A stretch of 64,000 nucleotides of DNA from JAHBVH01 sp034432375 (lineage in GTDB: Bacteria > Chloroflexota > Anaerolineae > Caldilineales > Caldilineaceae): NCBI GenBank assembly GCA_034432375.1, contig DAOUCA010000103.1, positions 1-64,000 of the forward strand. The letters are read 5' to 3'. Positions 17,764-26,059 of the stretch are shown in pieces (the stretch's first letter is position 1; every line of letters starts with the position of its first letter). Position numbers and translations under genes: made by a program. A model generated the notes under the pieces. That model was not told the origin of the DNA, did not search any database, and was given only the letters and a program-made list of their open reading frames with translations.

Positions 17764-19149
17764 ATGAATGACAGTGTAAATGACAGTGTAAATGACAGTG
17801 TATTTGAGCTAGTTGAACAAGAAGAACTGCGTCAGCGCGAGATGATCGGCTTGATCCCCTCAGAAAATCACTTTTCGCCACGGGTAGCGAGTGTGCTCTC
17901 TTCGAGCCTCTCCAGCAAATATGCCGAAGGGTATCCCGGTCGCCGCTATTATGAGGGCAACCAGGTTGTCGACCAGATTGAAAACCTGGCGATCGACCGC
18001 TTAAAAGAGCTCTTTGGCGTGCCCTTTGCCAATGTGCAGGCGCACTCCGGCTCACCGGCGAATACCGCCATTCAGTTTGCACTGCTGGAACCAGGCGACA
18101 CATTAATGGGGTTGCAACTCGGCTCCGGTGGACACTTGACCCATGGCCACCCCAAGGTCACCTTTTCAGGCCGTTACTTTAATGCCGTTCAATATGGGCT
18201 AGATGCCAATGCGCGCATCGACTTTGATGCCATGCTCGCCCTGGCCAAAGAGCATCAGCCCAAGCTGATCATTGCCGGCACGACCTCCTATCCCTTTGCG
18301 TTGGACTTCGCCAAATTCCGCGAAGTCGCTGACGCGGTCGGTGCGTGGCTCGTCGCTGATATTTCGCACATTACCGCACTGGTACTTGCCGGCGAACATC
18401 CCAATCCAGTACCCCATGTCGATGTGATCATGTCGACGACCCACAAAACCTTCCGTGGCCCGCGCGGCGCAATGATCCTGGTGACGGAGCGTGGCCTGGC
18501 GCGCGATCCAAAACTTGGGGGCAAGATCAACTCCGCGATCATTCCCGGTTTGCAGGGGGGGCCACATCTGGCCTCGGTCGCCGGTATCGCGATTGCTGCC
18601 AGCGAAGCAATGGCACCGAGCTTTAAGGCCTATGCCAAACAGGTACGCCACAACGCCACCGCCCTGGCCGATGCGATGATGGCCAACGGTTTGAAGCTCG
18701 TCGGCGACGGCACGGAAAATCATCTAATGGTCGTTGACTTCACCTCCTTTAGCGATGGCTTGGGCACGCAAGTTGCCTTTGCGCTCGATGTCGCCGGCAT
18801 CTATGCCAACCGCAACGCCATTCCCAACGAACCCTGCTCGCCCTTCTACCCTTCCGGTCTGCGGGTTGGCACGCCGCTCGTCACCACCCGTGGCATGATG
18901 GAAGCGGAGATGCGCCAGATCGCCCAATGGATCGCCGCCGTGACGGCGCATGTCAAAGATGCCACGCTGCCCGAGAATAACAAAGAGCGCGGTGCCTTTA
19001 TCAAGCGCTTCCAGGAGGCAGCCGTAGCTGATCAGACGTTGCTCGATATCCGTGCCGAGGTCAAGGCGTTGGCCAGCCAGTTTCCGCTCTTCGCCGAGCC
19101 CGACGCCGTGGCGCAGAGCAACGGTCACGTGGCGATGGCCGCAGCTTGA
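17764..19149 (+). CDS. glyA: Serine hydroxymethyltransferase
   Basis: The frame is open from 17671 but ATG 17764, preceded by TAGGAG, is the likely start (461 residues). PLP enzyme landmarks are present: the cofactor lysine K228 in STTHKTFRGPRG, IPSENHFSP, YAEGYPGRRYYEGN and HSGSPAN. The enzyme swaps a one-carbon unit between serine and tetrahydrofolate, giving glycine and methylene-THF. The N-terminus carries NDSV three times, coded by three exact copies of a 12-bp repeat (17767-17802). Compared with the classical GlyA, the sequence is rather divergent (HSGSPAN, LGSGGHLTHG), and a different aldolase-type specificity cannot be excluded. Confidence 0.9.
   Translation: MNDSVNDSVNDSVFELVEQEELRQREMIGLIPSENHFSPRVASVLSSSLSSKYAEGYPGRRYYEGNQVVDQIENLAIDRLKELFGVPFANVQAHSGSPANTAIQFALLEPGDTLMGLQLGSGGHLTHGHPKVTFSGRYFNAVQYGLDANARIDFDAMLALAKEHQPKLIIAGTTSYPFALDFAKFREVADAVGAWLVADISHITALVLAGEHPNPVPHVDVIMSTTHKTFRGPRGAMILVTERGLARDPKLGGKINSAIIPGLQGGPHLASVAGIAIAASEAMAPSFKAYAKQVRHNATALADAMMANGLKLVGDGTENHLMVVDFTSFSDGLGTQVAFALDVAGIYANRNAIPNEPCSPFYPSGLRVGTPLVTTRGMMEAEMRQIAQWIAAVTAHVKDATLPENNKERGAFIKRFQEAAVADQTLLDIRAEVKALASQFPLFAEPDAVAQSNGHVAMAAA
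17767..17802 (+). repeat. In-frame 12-bp tandem repeat in glyA
   Basis: AATGACAGTGTA is repeated three times without mismatch, coding NDSV x3 directly after the start codon. Confidence 0.95.
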
Positions 19150-19180
19150 TGAAAGTTAGCCATTACACAGGGAATCGCGC

Positions 19181-19253
19181 GTAGGCTGAGCTTGTCGAAG
19201 CCGGAGCGGCTTCGACAAGCCCTTCGACCGGATCAGGACGAAGCTCAGCCTAC
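19181..19253. repeat. REP-like palindromic unit
   Basis: Outer arms GTAGGCTGAGCTT (19181-19193) and AAGCTCAGCCTAC (19241-19253) are complementary. Inside are two further copies of the TTCGACAAGC core. It separates the convergent glyA and reductive-dehalogenase-like genes. Confidence 0.88.
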
Positions 19254-19340
19254 GTTAACTGGCTATTTTTATTTATCGGCTACAACGGGTTTTGCCTTTC
19301 AGGCGATGAATTCATCCACCGCTATTCACCGCAATCTTCT

Positions 19341-20564
19341 TCATCCCATCAATCGCTGTATCCTCGTCCAGAACCGCTCGCGTGTGCCAACCCACCACTC
19401 TGCCGGCTTTAGCCGTTCCCCATAGCCCAGCCGTTTGTCCAAGGCCAACAGCAGACCGCGCAGTTCTGTCCCCGCCAGCCGTTGGCCAAGGCGATGCCAC
19501 CACTTACTGTAATCTTTGTTATACGGACAGACCCGAATGCAGATCGAGCAGTCGCTATTCTGTGCTGCCCAATAGCTAAAACATTTTTCGCCATCGACCG
19601 ACCATTTGCGCACACCTTGGCTATTTGATTGGTTGTGGCGCTCGGCGCTCGGTGCCCCTTGGGGGATCGCTTTGACGGGGCAGCCATCGGCACAACGGCG
19701 GCAACCTTCGCAAAATTCTTTGACACCAAAGTGGATCGGCTGATCGTGCGCCAACGGCATATCAGTAAAGATTTTGCCCAGGCGGATACGCGGGCCAAAC
19801 TCCTGGGTGATCAGCAGCCCATTGCGCCCATATTCGCCGAGCCCGGCGCGAATCGCCAGTGGAATCGCCAGCGCCGTGTCATTCATGCTCGCTACGGCTT
19901 GATAGCCCAGATTGCGAATAAATTGAGCAATCGACAGGACTACCAGCGCGTCGTGTGAATAGCCCAAGCCGGTCGCCGCGCCACTGAGCGCCGATGGCAC
20001 GGTGCGGATCAGGTCATAGTCCATCGCCTGCGCCGTCACAATGACATTCGGCAGATTGGGCGGTAGCTCTTGCGGCTTTTCGCGCTGGCTGAGATCACTG
20101 TACTTCTGCGCGTAGAGCCAGCGTTCGTCAAAATGGGTGACACCAACGAGATCGGCCCCAAAGCCTTTGGCCACCCGCTTCAACAAGGCGGCAGCTTCCG
20201 CTGGCGTGCCCACATCCTGCTGCACCGCCGCCACATCACGATAGAGGGTAAACTCATCGGAGAAGCCTTCGCGCCGATCTTGATCTTCTTTTAGCTCCGT
20301 AAAGATGTCGCTGACATGCCAAGCGGCGTTGCGCAACGCGTAATCGCGCTGTGTAAAGCCATCCGCCTTGCGAAAGGTCTTGAGTGGCTCGCGGTAAGTA
20401 GCATAGAACAACTGCGCCTTATCGCTGCGGATCCGTTCGTCCCACCACGAGCGGCGAAAGAGATCATCTTTCTGATGAAAGCGCACAAAGTCATCAAGGA
20501 TCTCAAAACCGGCGGCGGCATCGGTTTGCTCAATTAATTCGATCGGTGCGCGGTAGTTAGACAT
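19341..20564 (-). CDS. Reductive dehalogenase-like protein without Tat signal
   Basis: The frame opens at 20600; ATG 20564 with GAGAAGG is preferred (407 residues). The corrinoid-domain signature GLGYS...IRNLGYQAVASMND, then AIPLAIRAGLGEYGRNG and LLITQEFGPRIRLGKIFTD, follows RdhA order closely. Two iron-sulfur motifs follow: CEGCRRCADGCP (Cys285/288/291/295) and C328...CSICIRVCPYNK (Cys339/342/346), with VDGEKCFSYW as in RdhA. Catalytic RdhA enzymes remove halogen from organohalides with cobalamin. This one lacks the Tat motif and has no RdhB anchor gene beside it, so it would be cytosolic, like the self-sufficient or uncharacterised subgroup. QueG is a distant relative but the motif order favours RdhA. 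Activity is unproven. Confidence 0.8.
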   Translation of the reverse strand: MSNYRAPIELIEQTDAAAGFEILDDFVRFHQKDDLFRRSWWDERIRSDKAQLFYATYREPLKTFRKADGFTQRDYALRNAAWHVSDIFTELKEDQDRREGFSDEFTLYRDVAAVQQDVGTPAEAAALLKRVAKGFGADLVGVTHFDERWLYAQKYSDLSQREKPQELPPNLPNVIVTAQAMDYDLIRTVPSALSGAATGLGYSHDALVVLSIAQFIRNLGYQAVASMNDTALAIPLAIRAGLGEYGRNGLLITQEFGPRIRLGKIFTDMPLAHDQPIHFGVKEFCEGCRRCADGCPVKAIPQGAPSAERHNQSNSQGVRKWSVDGEKCFSYWAAQNSDCSICIRVCPYNKDYSKWWHRLGQRLAGTELRGLLLALDKRLGYGERLKPAEWWVGTRERFWTRIQRLMG

Positions 20565-20619
20565 GGCGTCTACCTTCTCTTTGTGTTGTAACAGCTCCAT
20601 AACATGGAATTTTCGATGA

Positions 20620-20648
20620 TTGTCCAGAGCGCCAGAATCAGCTAGAAT
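20620..20648 (+). promoter_or_regulatory. Sigma70-like promoter for the Gfo/Idh/MocA gene
   Basis: TTGTCC (20620-20625) and TAGAAT (20643-20648) are spaced 17 bases, about 100 bases upstream of the likely ATG at 20749. Confidence 0.55.
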
Positions 20649-20748
20649 AGAGATACTCTATCATTAGCCAGCAGTGGCGGCAAGTAGGATCGAGGATCTC
20701 ATCTGCCGACCTTTGTTTGCATCACAGATGTCAGGAGATTTACCCATT

Positions 20749-21801
20749 ATGAGTCAAGATAAAATTCGCGTCGGCATTGCCGGCTTGGGGCGCAGCGGCT
20801 GGGATATCCACGCCCGCTTGCTCGAACCGCTGGGCGAGCAGTTCCAAGTGGTTGCGGTGGTCGATGCCGATCCGGCCCGTCGCGAAGAGGCCATTGAGCG
20901 CTTTGACTGCCAGGCCTATGACCAATACAGCGCGCTGCTAGCCGACCCAGCGGTGGAACTGGTGGTCGTTTCGTTGCCCAATTTTCTTCATGCCGACGCT
21001 GCAATTGACGCGCTGGCCGCGGGCAAACATGTTGTCTGTGAAAAACCGATGGCGACTTCGCTCGCCGATGCCGACCGCATGGTCGCCGCCGCAGCCGGCA
21101 GTGACAAAGTACTCACGATCTTTCAGCAACGTCGCTACAATCCCGATTTTGTCAAAGTCAAAGAAATAATCGATTCGGGGATCCTGGGGCGTATTGTGCA
21201 GATCCGCCTCTATGCGACCAATTTCAGTCGCCGCTGGGATTGGCAGACGTTGCAAAAATTTGGCGGTGGCAGCCTCAATAACACTGGTCCGCACTTTCTC
21301 GATATGGCGCTGCAACTCTTTGGCCCGGCTGAGCCACAAGTGCTCTGTTCGCTTGACCGCGCGCTCACCTTGGGCGATGCCGATGACCATGTCAAGGTGT
21401 TGCTCAAAGCCGAAGGTGCGCCGGCGATTGATCTCGAGATCAGCAGCGCGGCGGCCTATCCAAGTGAGTTGTGGACAGTGCTGGGCACCCGTGGCGGTCT
21501 CACCGGCGGTGCACGTGAATTGCGCTGGAAGTGGATCGTCGACGACGAGATGCCCCCACGCGAGCTCGATACCAAGCCGACGCCCAACCGCAGCTATAAC
21601 CGCGACCAGCTCACCTGGCACGAGGCGAATTGGAGCTTTTCCGAGGGGGACACCGGCGCCGATGCGCAATTCTACACCGATCTCTTTGCCACCATCCGCG
21701 GCGACAAAGCGCTGGTAATCACACCAGAAAGCGTGCGACGCGTCATCTGGCTACAAGAAGAATGCCATCGCCAGAGCCCATTGACACAGACAATTTTTTA
21801 G
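20749..21801 (+). CDS. Gfo/Idh/MocA family oxidoreductase
   Basis: Starting at ATG 20749 (CAGGAG upstream) rather than the earlier GTG 20674, this is a 350-residue enzyme. The N-terminal Rossmann fold shows VGIAGLGRSG (8-16), and the conserved VCEKPMA motif holds E98-K99-P100. The C-terminal alpha/beta domain has the NNTGPHFLDMALQLFG pattern that includes the active-site His. Such enzymes oxidise or reduce sugars, inositols or their phosphates with NAD(P). The neighbouring lactonase, racemase and fucosidase genes make sugar-acid metabolism likely, but the substrate is open. Confidence 0.9.
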   Translation: MSQDKIRVGIAGLGRSGWDIHARLLEPLGEQFQVVAVVDADPARREEAIERFDCQAYDQYSALLADPAVELVVVSLPNFLHADAAIDALAAGKHVVCEKPMATSLADADRMVAAAAGSDKVLTIFQQRRYNPDFVKVKEIIDSGILGRIVQIRLYATNFSRRWDWQTLQKFGGGSLNNTGPHFLDMALQLFGPAEPQVLCSLDRALTLGDADDHVKVLLKAEGAPAIDLEISSAAAYPSELWTVLGTRGGLTGGARELRWKWIVDDEMPPRELDTKPTPNRSYNRDQLTWHEANWSFSEGDTGADAQFYTDLFATIRGDKALVITPESVRRVIWLQEECHRQSPLTQTIF

Positions 21802-22398
21802 GTCATTTCCCGAAAGGGATGCTCGAAGAGAGACAAAGCAACACGAAATTTTCAATTCGCACAGTCAGTGTTCTTTGATACTTGTAAGGCCATTCCAAGA
21901 ATTAAATGATCCACGAAAACACACGAAGGCACACGAAGAAAAGCAAATATTTGGGGATACTCATTTTTCTGAATTAGCCTAAAGCAAGAATTCCTTTGAT
22001 TCTACACAGATAATCAAGAATGCGGACTGTTTTATCGAATATCACTGGCTGTTTTCAAATTGATTTTGCGAAGGTATGAGATGTGAACTCTGTCACACTG
22101 CAAGCGTTTTCAAGATTATTTGCCTGAAAATTCTTGCAGAATGACAGGGGTGTTTCACAGTTTTTTGTGTCATCACTTATCATATTGCAATAGTGTTTTG
22201 TGAACTAAGTATCGATGAGTATCGCGAACGCCGGTTGAGTAGGCTGCGGCTTTTGGCAGCCGTATCGAAACCAGCGTGAGCGGCCCCGCTTGGTTTCGAT
22301 ACGCTTCGCTACTCAACCAGCGCTACCCATCATGACTTATCTGACAAAACACTAGTGATAAACACGAGTAAAAGTTAGCACGACCAAGGAGTTTGGGT
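21802..22398. other. 597-base spacer with a MITE-like element
   Basis: The left half is AT-rich relative to neighbouring genes and has a decayed ACACGAAGG repeat (about 21915-21940). The right half is the 164-bp MITE-like element at 22191-22354. No coding frame with family resemblance was seen. Confidence 0.6.
22191..22354. mobile_element. 164-bp MITE-like element with TAGTGTTTTGT ends
   Basis: Ends TAGTGTTTTGT (22191-22201) and ACAAAACACTA (22344-22354) are perfectly complementary, and similarity continues inward for about 35 bases. Two internal stems lie within: GGTTGAGTAG/CTACTCAACC (22233-22242, 22309-22318) and CGTATCGAAACCA/TGGTTTCGATACG (22261-22273, 22291-22303). The ends resemble those of the element at 39365-39467. 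Confidence 0.82.
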
Positions 22399-22833
22399 AT
22401 GTCGGTCACAACTGATCAATTGAATATCTTGCTCAGTTGTTTGGTGGCATGGTTTTTGTCACAACTGGTGAAAGCGCTGCTCGCGCTTTGGCAGAATCGC
22501 ACGTTGAATCCACTGCAAGCGATTTTTGCCACCGGTGGAATGCCTTCCGCCCATGCGGCCTCGGTCTCGGCATTGACCGCGGCGATCTTTCTGCATGAGG
22601 GCATCTCGACCGCTTTTGCGGTGGCCGCCGTCCTCATGTTTGTGACGCTGCGTGACGCCGTTGGCGTCCGACTGGCCGCGGGCGAACAGGCAAAGGTTGT
22701 CAATGACCTGGTCGCTAAGCTGAATCTGGAACATCCGGCGCTCCACGTCGACCACGGCCACACCACAGCCCAAGTGGTGGTTGGCGTCGTGGTTGGCGTT
22801 GGCGCAGCCCTCGTAGCAATGACATTTTTGTAA
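22399..22833 (+). CDS. Divergent PAP2/YuiD family (DUF212) membrane protein
   Basis: ATG 22399 follows AAGGAG by eight bases and gives 144 residues. The family pattern is clear: QLVKALL, the GGMPSAHAASVSALT motif (46-60), RDAVGVRLAAGEQAKVVN and a final HGHTTAQVVVGVVVG. YuiD/DUF212 proteins are small membrane relatives of acid phosphatase/vanadium haloperoxidases, and three or four hydrophobic segments are visible here. The His in PSAH and in HTTAQ probably serve as the phosphatase-like site. The physiological substrate of the family is not established. Confidence 0.86.
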   Translation: MSVTTDQLNILLSCLVAWFLSQLVKALLALWQNRTLNPLQAIFATGGMPSAHAASVSALTAAIFLHEGISTAFAVAAVLMFVTLRDAVGVRLAAGEQAKVVNDLVAKLNLEHPALHVDHGHTTAQVVVGVVVGVGAALVAMTFL

Positions 22834-22884
22834 ACAGCACCTTGTCACCTTGTGAACCTGTTGGTCTACTTGACGGCAGACAGA

Positions 22885-22965
22885 GGTTGCGCTTCGTCCT
22901 GAGCCGGTCGCAGGACTTGTCGAAGCCGGAGCCGCTTCCCCTTCGACAAGCTCAGGGTCCGCTCC
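22885..22965. repeat. REP-like unit
   Basis: Contains GAGCCGGTCGCAGGACTTGTCGAAG-like and CTTCGACAAGCTCAGG cores in inverted orientation, between convergent genes. It is followed by a CTGTCTCCCTGT microrepeat at 22987-23025. Confidence 0.75.
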
Positions 22966-23031
22966 ATTCTCGATCTCGCCAACAGTGTCTCCCTGTCCCC
23001 CTGTCTCCCTGTCTCCCTGTCTCTTCTCCCC

Positions 23032-24303
23032 TTACCCCGCCACATAGGCAATCGTTAACGGCCCCTCCGGCAGAACAGCGATGCGCGCATCGGCACCATA
23101 CTGCTCCTGCAACGCGGCCACTGTCTGTTCGATAGCGCAACAAGGGATAAAGAGTGCTCCCTGAATCTGCGCATCGGTCAGCCCATCACTATAAACGTAG
23201 ACATCGGCGTGAAGCTGAATCTGCGCCTGGATCTGCACCTGCCACTGATCATGCTCGCTAAAGCCGGGCTGGGCGATCAGATCGAGTACCCCCTGAGGAG
23301 AGCCGCCCCGCTGCAAGAGTTCGGCGTACTTGCCATGACTGGGCAGCCCGTCGTTACAGGCACCGGCCATAATGATCGTGCCGCCTTGGCGCACAATCTG
23401 ACGCGCCGCGCTCATGCCTTTGACACATTGGTAGAGATTCTGGTCGAGCGGATAGCCGCTGTTGGTAGTAACGACGATGTCGTAGGGCGCAACCACCGGC
23501 ACCATCGCACTTTCGCGCACAAAGGCGCAGCCGGCAGCATGGGCCAACAACAGGTCACCGGCAAAGATGCTGGTAATCTGCTTCTCTGTGTTGAGCGTCA
23601 CGTTGAGCAGAAAGGTCGGCTTGGCCAGGCGTGCCGCTTCGCGCATCTCTTCCCAGATTGGGTTCTCCACCACGTTGCCCCATCGCGCTTGCGGGTGGGC
23701 AATCATCGCTTGCCCGTGGTTGGTGAAGACACTTTCGGCCCCAGCGATTGACGGTAAGACACCTTTGGGACCGCCACTAAAGCCGGCAAAAAAGTGCGGC
23801 TCGATAAAACCGGTGAGGATCTTGACATCGGCCTCGTGAAAGCGGCGATTGATGCGCACGGGGTGGCCGTTGCTCGTTTCGCCCAGATAGACCAAATTCG
23901 CATCATCAAAGGCGTCATGTTGCAGACAGCGATAGTTGTCAACGATGGTGTCGCCCAACATTGCGCGCAACTCGGCGTCGGTCTGTGGCCGGTGGGTGCC
24001 AAGGGCGTTGAGCAACGTAATATCCTGGCGCGCAATCCCCGCTGCTTCGAGTTCTGCGAGTAGGACGGGTAAGATTCGGTCATTTGGCGTGGCACGTGTG
24101 ATATCGGTGTGGACAATTACAACCGTATTGCCCGATTGTACCAATTCACAAAGGGACGGCGTGCCAATCGGGTTGCGCAGCGCGGCCAATAATGCACTCT
24201 TTTCATCCGCCACCCCAGCCACAAAGCGCGAGGTGATCACCTCCGTTGTCGAAGGCAGGTCGACTGTTAGGCCGTTGCGTCCATAGGCAAGGTTGATTTT
24301 CAT
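23032..24303 (-). CDS. larA: LarA-type nickel-pincer racemase (lactate racemase family)
   Basis: 423 residues, the usual LarA length. Residues that in the Lactobacillus enzyme bind the nickel-pincer cofactor or act in catalysis have counterparts at constant offset: H104 (LGTHRPQ), H170 (EPHFFAGFSGG), K180 (GGPKG) and H196 (FTNHG). LarA homologues racemise or epimerise 2-hydroxy acids. No larB, larC or larE cofactor genes lie in the window, so the cofactor must come from genes elsewhere. The start codon overlaps the SMP-30 gene's stop by four bases (24300-24303), pointing to translational coupling. This places sugar-lactone hydrolysis and hydroxy-acid epimerisation in one operon. Confidence 0.88.
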   Translation of the reverse strand: MKINLAYGRNGLTVDLPSTTEVITSRFVAGVADEKSALLAALRNPIGTPSLCELVQSGNTVVIVHTDITRATPNDRILPVLLAELEAAGIARQDITLLNALGTHRPQTDAELRAMLGDTIVDNYRCLQHDAFDDANLVYLGETSNGHPVRINRRFHEADVKILTGFIEPHFFAGFSGGPKGVLPSIAGAESVFTNHGQAMIAHPQARWGNVVENPIWEEMREAARLAKPTFLLNVTLNTEKQITSIFAGDLLLAHAAGCAFVRESAMVPVVAPYDIVVTTNSGYPLDQNLYQCVKGMSAARQIVRQGGTIIMAGACNDGLPSHGKYAELLQRGGSPQGVLDLIAQPGFSEHDQWQVQIQAQIQLHADVYVYSDGLTDAQIQGALFIPCCAIEQTVAALQEQYGADARIAVLPEGPLTIAYVAG

Positions 24304-25166
24304 TGACTGTTCCCAACCACCTTTGAGCGAAACTCCGGTTTGCCTTGAATGCCCAAATTCAAGTGATAGAGCGCGCCCGCGGTAGCCCCATTGGCCTCCC
24401 GATCCTGGCCGCCAGCAGTGGTGACATACATATCGGTGTAATCCTGCCCGCCAAAGGTAACGCAGGAGACCTTCTTGGTAGGAAATTCGACACGGCGCTC
24501 CTCCTTGCCGCTGGGATCATAACGAATCAGACACGACCCATCCCAACGCGCCGACCAGACAAAGCCCTCGGCGTCGACGGTGAGGCCGTCGGGACTGCCT
24601 GGCGCATCGGCGCTTTCGACAAAGAGCCGCTGGTTGGTGGTGGCCCCGGTGGCTTCGTCGTAGTCAAAGAGATAGACCCGCTTTTCGCGGGTGACTGTGT
24701 AGTAGAGCTGCTTGCGATCTGGCGTAAAGCCCAGCCCGTTTGAGGTACCGATGCCGCCCAGCAGGTGATGCAGCGAAGCGTCGGTATCGAGCCGATAGAG
24801 ATTGCCAAGGCGCTCGGCCGTCGGCATGGTGCCACAGAAGACACGACCACCGGGGTCGGCAATCACATCGTTAAAGCGTGAATCCTCTTCGCCGGGAATG
24901 CTATCGAGGATCGTCGTCAATTCACCGTCGCGCCAGATGCGGACAGCCCCTTGCGCCATAAAGAGCAAGAGCGCGCCGTCGGCCTGGAGTGTAAAGCCCC
25001 CAATTGAATCACCCTGATAGATCTGTTCGTGCTGTCCAGTGGCAGGATCATAGCGAAACATGCGCCCTTGCGGAATATCGACCCAATAGAGTCGTTTTTC
25101 ATCGGGATGCCAGAGCGGCCCTTCGCCGGTGTGGCATTGGTAGTCAGCAATCACTTGTAGTTCCAT
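24300..25166 (-). CDS. SMP-30/gluconolactonase family protein
   Basis: ATG 25166 with GGAAGGAG is preferred over the upstream ATG 25220 (288 residues). The six-bladed propeller signatures are present: HTGEGPLWHPDEKRLYWVDI with the metal-binding Glu, SRFNDVIADPGGRVFCGTM with the Asn/Asp site, and PGSPDGLTVDAEGFVWSARW with the catalytic Asp. Family members hydrolyse aldonolactones with a divalent metal. It lies first in a two-gene unit with larA. An upstream 14-bp repeat block and a promoter lie just before the start. Confidence 0.9.
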   Translation of the reverse strand: MELQVIADYQCHTGEGPLWHPDEKRLYWVDIPQGRMFRYDPATGQHEQIYQGDSIGGFTLQADGALLLFMAQGAVRIWRDGELTTILDSIPGEEDSRFNDVIADPGGRVFCGTMPTAERLGNLYRLDTDASLHHLLGGIGTSNGLGFTPDRKQLYYTVTREKRVYLFDYDEATGATTNQRLFVESADAPGSPDGLTVDAEGFVWSARWDGSCLIRYDPSGKEERRVEFPTKKVSCVTFGGQDYTDMYVTTAGGQDREANGATAGALYHLNLGIQGKPEFRSKVVGNSQ

Positions 25167-25217
25167 GGTGGTGGCTCCTTCCATTCTAAAAACGATGATC
25201 GACTGATGATCACCGTT

Positions 25218-25273
25218 CATTGGTCAGTTGTCATTGGCCGGTTGTCATTGGCCGGTTGTCATTGGCCAGCTAT
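25218..25273. repeat. 14-bp tandem repeat, four copies
   Basis: The unit CATTGGCCGGTTGT occurs four times in a row (25218, 25232, 25246, 25260), the outer two with two to three changes. It sits in the leader of the SMP-30/larA transcript. Confidence 0.93.
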
Positions 25274-25312
25274 CGTTCGTCAAACGTTACTGGTCAGTCG
25301 TCGTTCGTTCCA

Positions 25313-25341
25313 ATTATAGCGTGCATTGACCAGCTTGACTA
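25313..25341 (-). promoter_or_regulatory. Promoter for the SMP-30/larA operon
   Basis: On the minus strand TAGTCA (25336-25341) is followed after 17 bases by a perfect TATAAT (25313-25318). Confidence 0.55.
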
Positions 25342-25354
25342 GTTATGCTAAATT
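25326..25354 (+). promoter_or_regulatory. Promoter for the RimI-like gene
   Basis: TTGACC (25326-25331) and TAAATT (25349-25354) are 17 bases apart, so the transcript would begin only about 12 bases before the ATG. It overlaps the divergent SMP-30 promoter. Confidence 0.42.
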
Positions 25355-25372
25355 GGCAAAGATCTATTTTAG

Positions 25373-25951
25373 ATGAGAAGGGAATTTCTGTTGATTGCTA
25401 CCTCTGCCCAGCTTGGGCACGCACTTTCGTTTAACCCTATGTCCACAGAACATCTGGCGGCTATTGATCTCATCGAGCAAAGTAGCTTTCCCTCCCCTCG
25501 TTCGACGGCGCTCTATCGATTAGAGTTGACACAGAATCGTCTGGCCCATTACTTTGTAATCGAACCGGCATGGCTCGACAGTGCACTGCCTCCAGTCTTG
25601 GCCTATGGCGGCTATTGGCTTACCGGTGATGAAGCACATGTCGTTGTCATTGCCACCGCGCCTTCGTGGCGCCGTCACGGGCTGGGCGGCTGGTTGCTGC
25701 TGGAGATGGCATTGGCGGCACGGGGTCAAGGCGCGTTGAGTCTCACATTGGAAGTGCGCGAGAACAACCACGCGGCGCAACTTTTTTATGCCAATCTTGG
25801 GTTTGAGGAAGTGGGGCTACGGAAACGCTACTATACCGACACGGGGGAAGATGCCCACCTCTTGACGATCTTTGGGTTAGATAGTGGGTTGGTCTGGCGG
25901 CCATTGGCGAGTGCGTTAGATGCGCTACGGGCGCGCTTTGCCGCTGAGTAA
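25373..25951 (+). CDS. GNAT acetyltransferase, RimI-like
   Basis: 192 residues with a GNAT fold. The acetyl-CoA loop reads SWRRHGLGGWLLLEMAL, and the end ENNHAAQLFYANLGFEEVGLRKRYY matches RimI, which acetylates the N-terminal Ala of ribosomal protein S18. RimI-like members can also modify other proteins. Residues 23-70 (MSTEHLAAIDLIEQSSFPSP) match the usual RimI N-terminus, so the first 22 residues may be an extension; an internal ATG at 25439 is possible but has no ribosome site. The predicted leader is very short, so translation may be nearly leaderless. A bS18 with an odd N-terminal arm is coded at 53765-54244, but no direct link is shown. Confidence 0.82.
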   Translation: MRREFLLIATSAQLGHALSFNPMSTEHLAAIDLIEQSSFPSPRSTALYRLELTQNRLAHYFVIEPAWLDSALPPVLAYGGYWLTGDEAHVVVIATAPSWRRHGLGGWLLLEMALAARGQGALSLTLEVRENNHAAQLFYANLGFEEVGLRKRYYTDTGEDAHLLTIFGLDSGLVWRPLASALDALRARFAAE

Positions 25952-26059
25952 GTCACTCGACGCCGGCGCGTCAAGGTCATCAGTCCACGCTGGAAGGTGG
26001 AACGAGCCATCGCGGTGCTGCGCTTGATACAGATGGGAGACCGCGTGCTTTCACCTCTG

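Noticed and set aside
19341..20564. Epoxyqueuosine reductase QueG
   Set aside because: The order and wording of motifs (AIPLAIRAGLGEYGRNG, LLITQEFGPRIRLGKIFTD, VDGEKCFSYW) fit RdhA better, although the two families are related.
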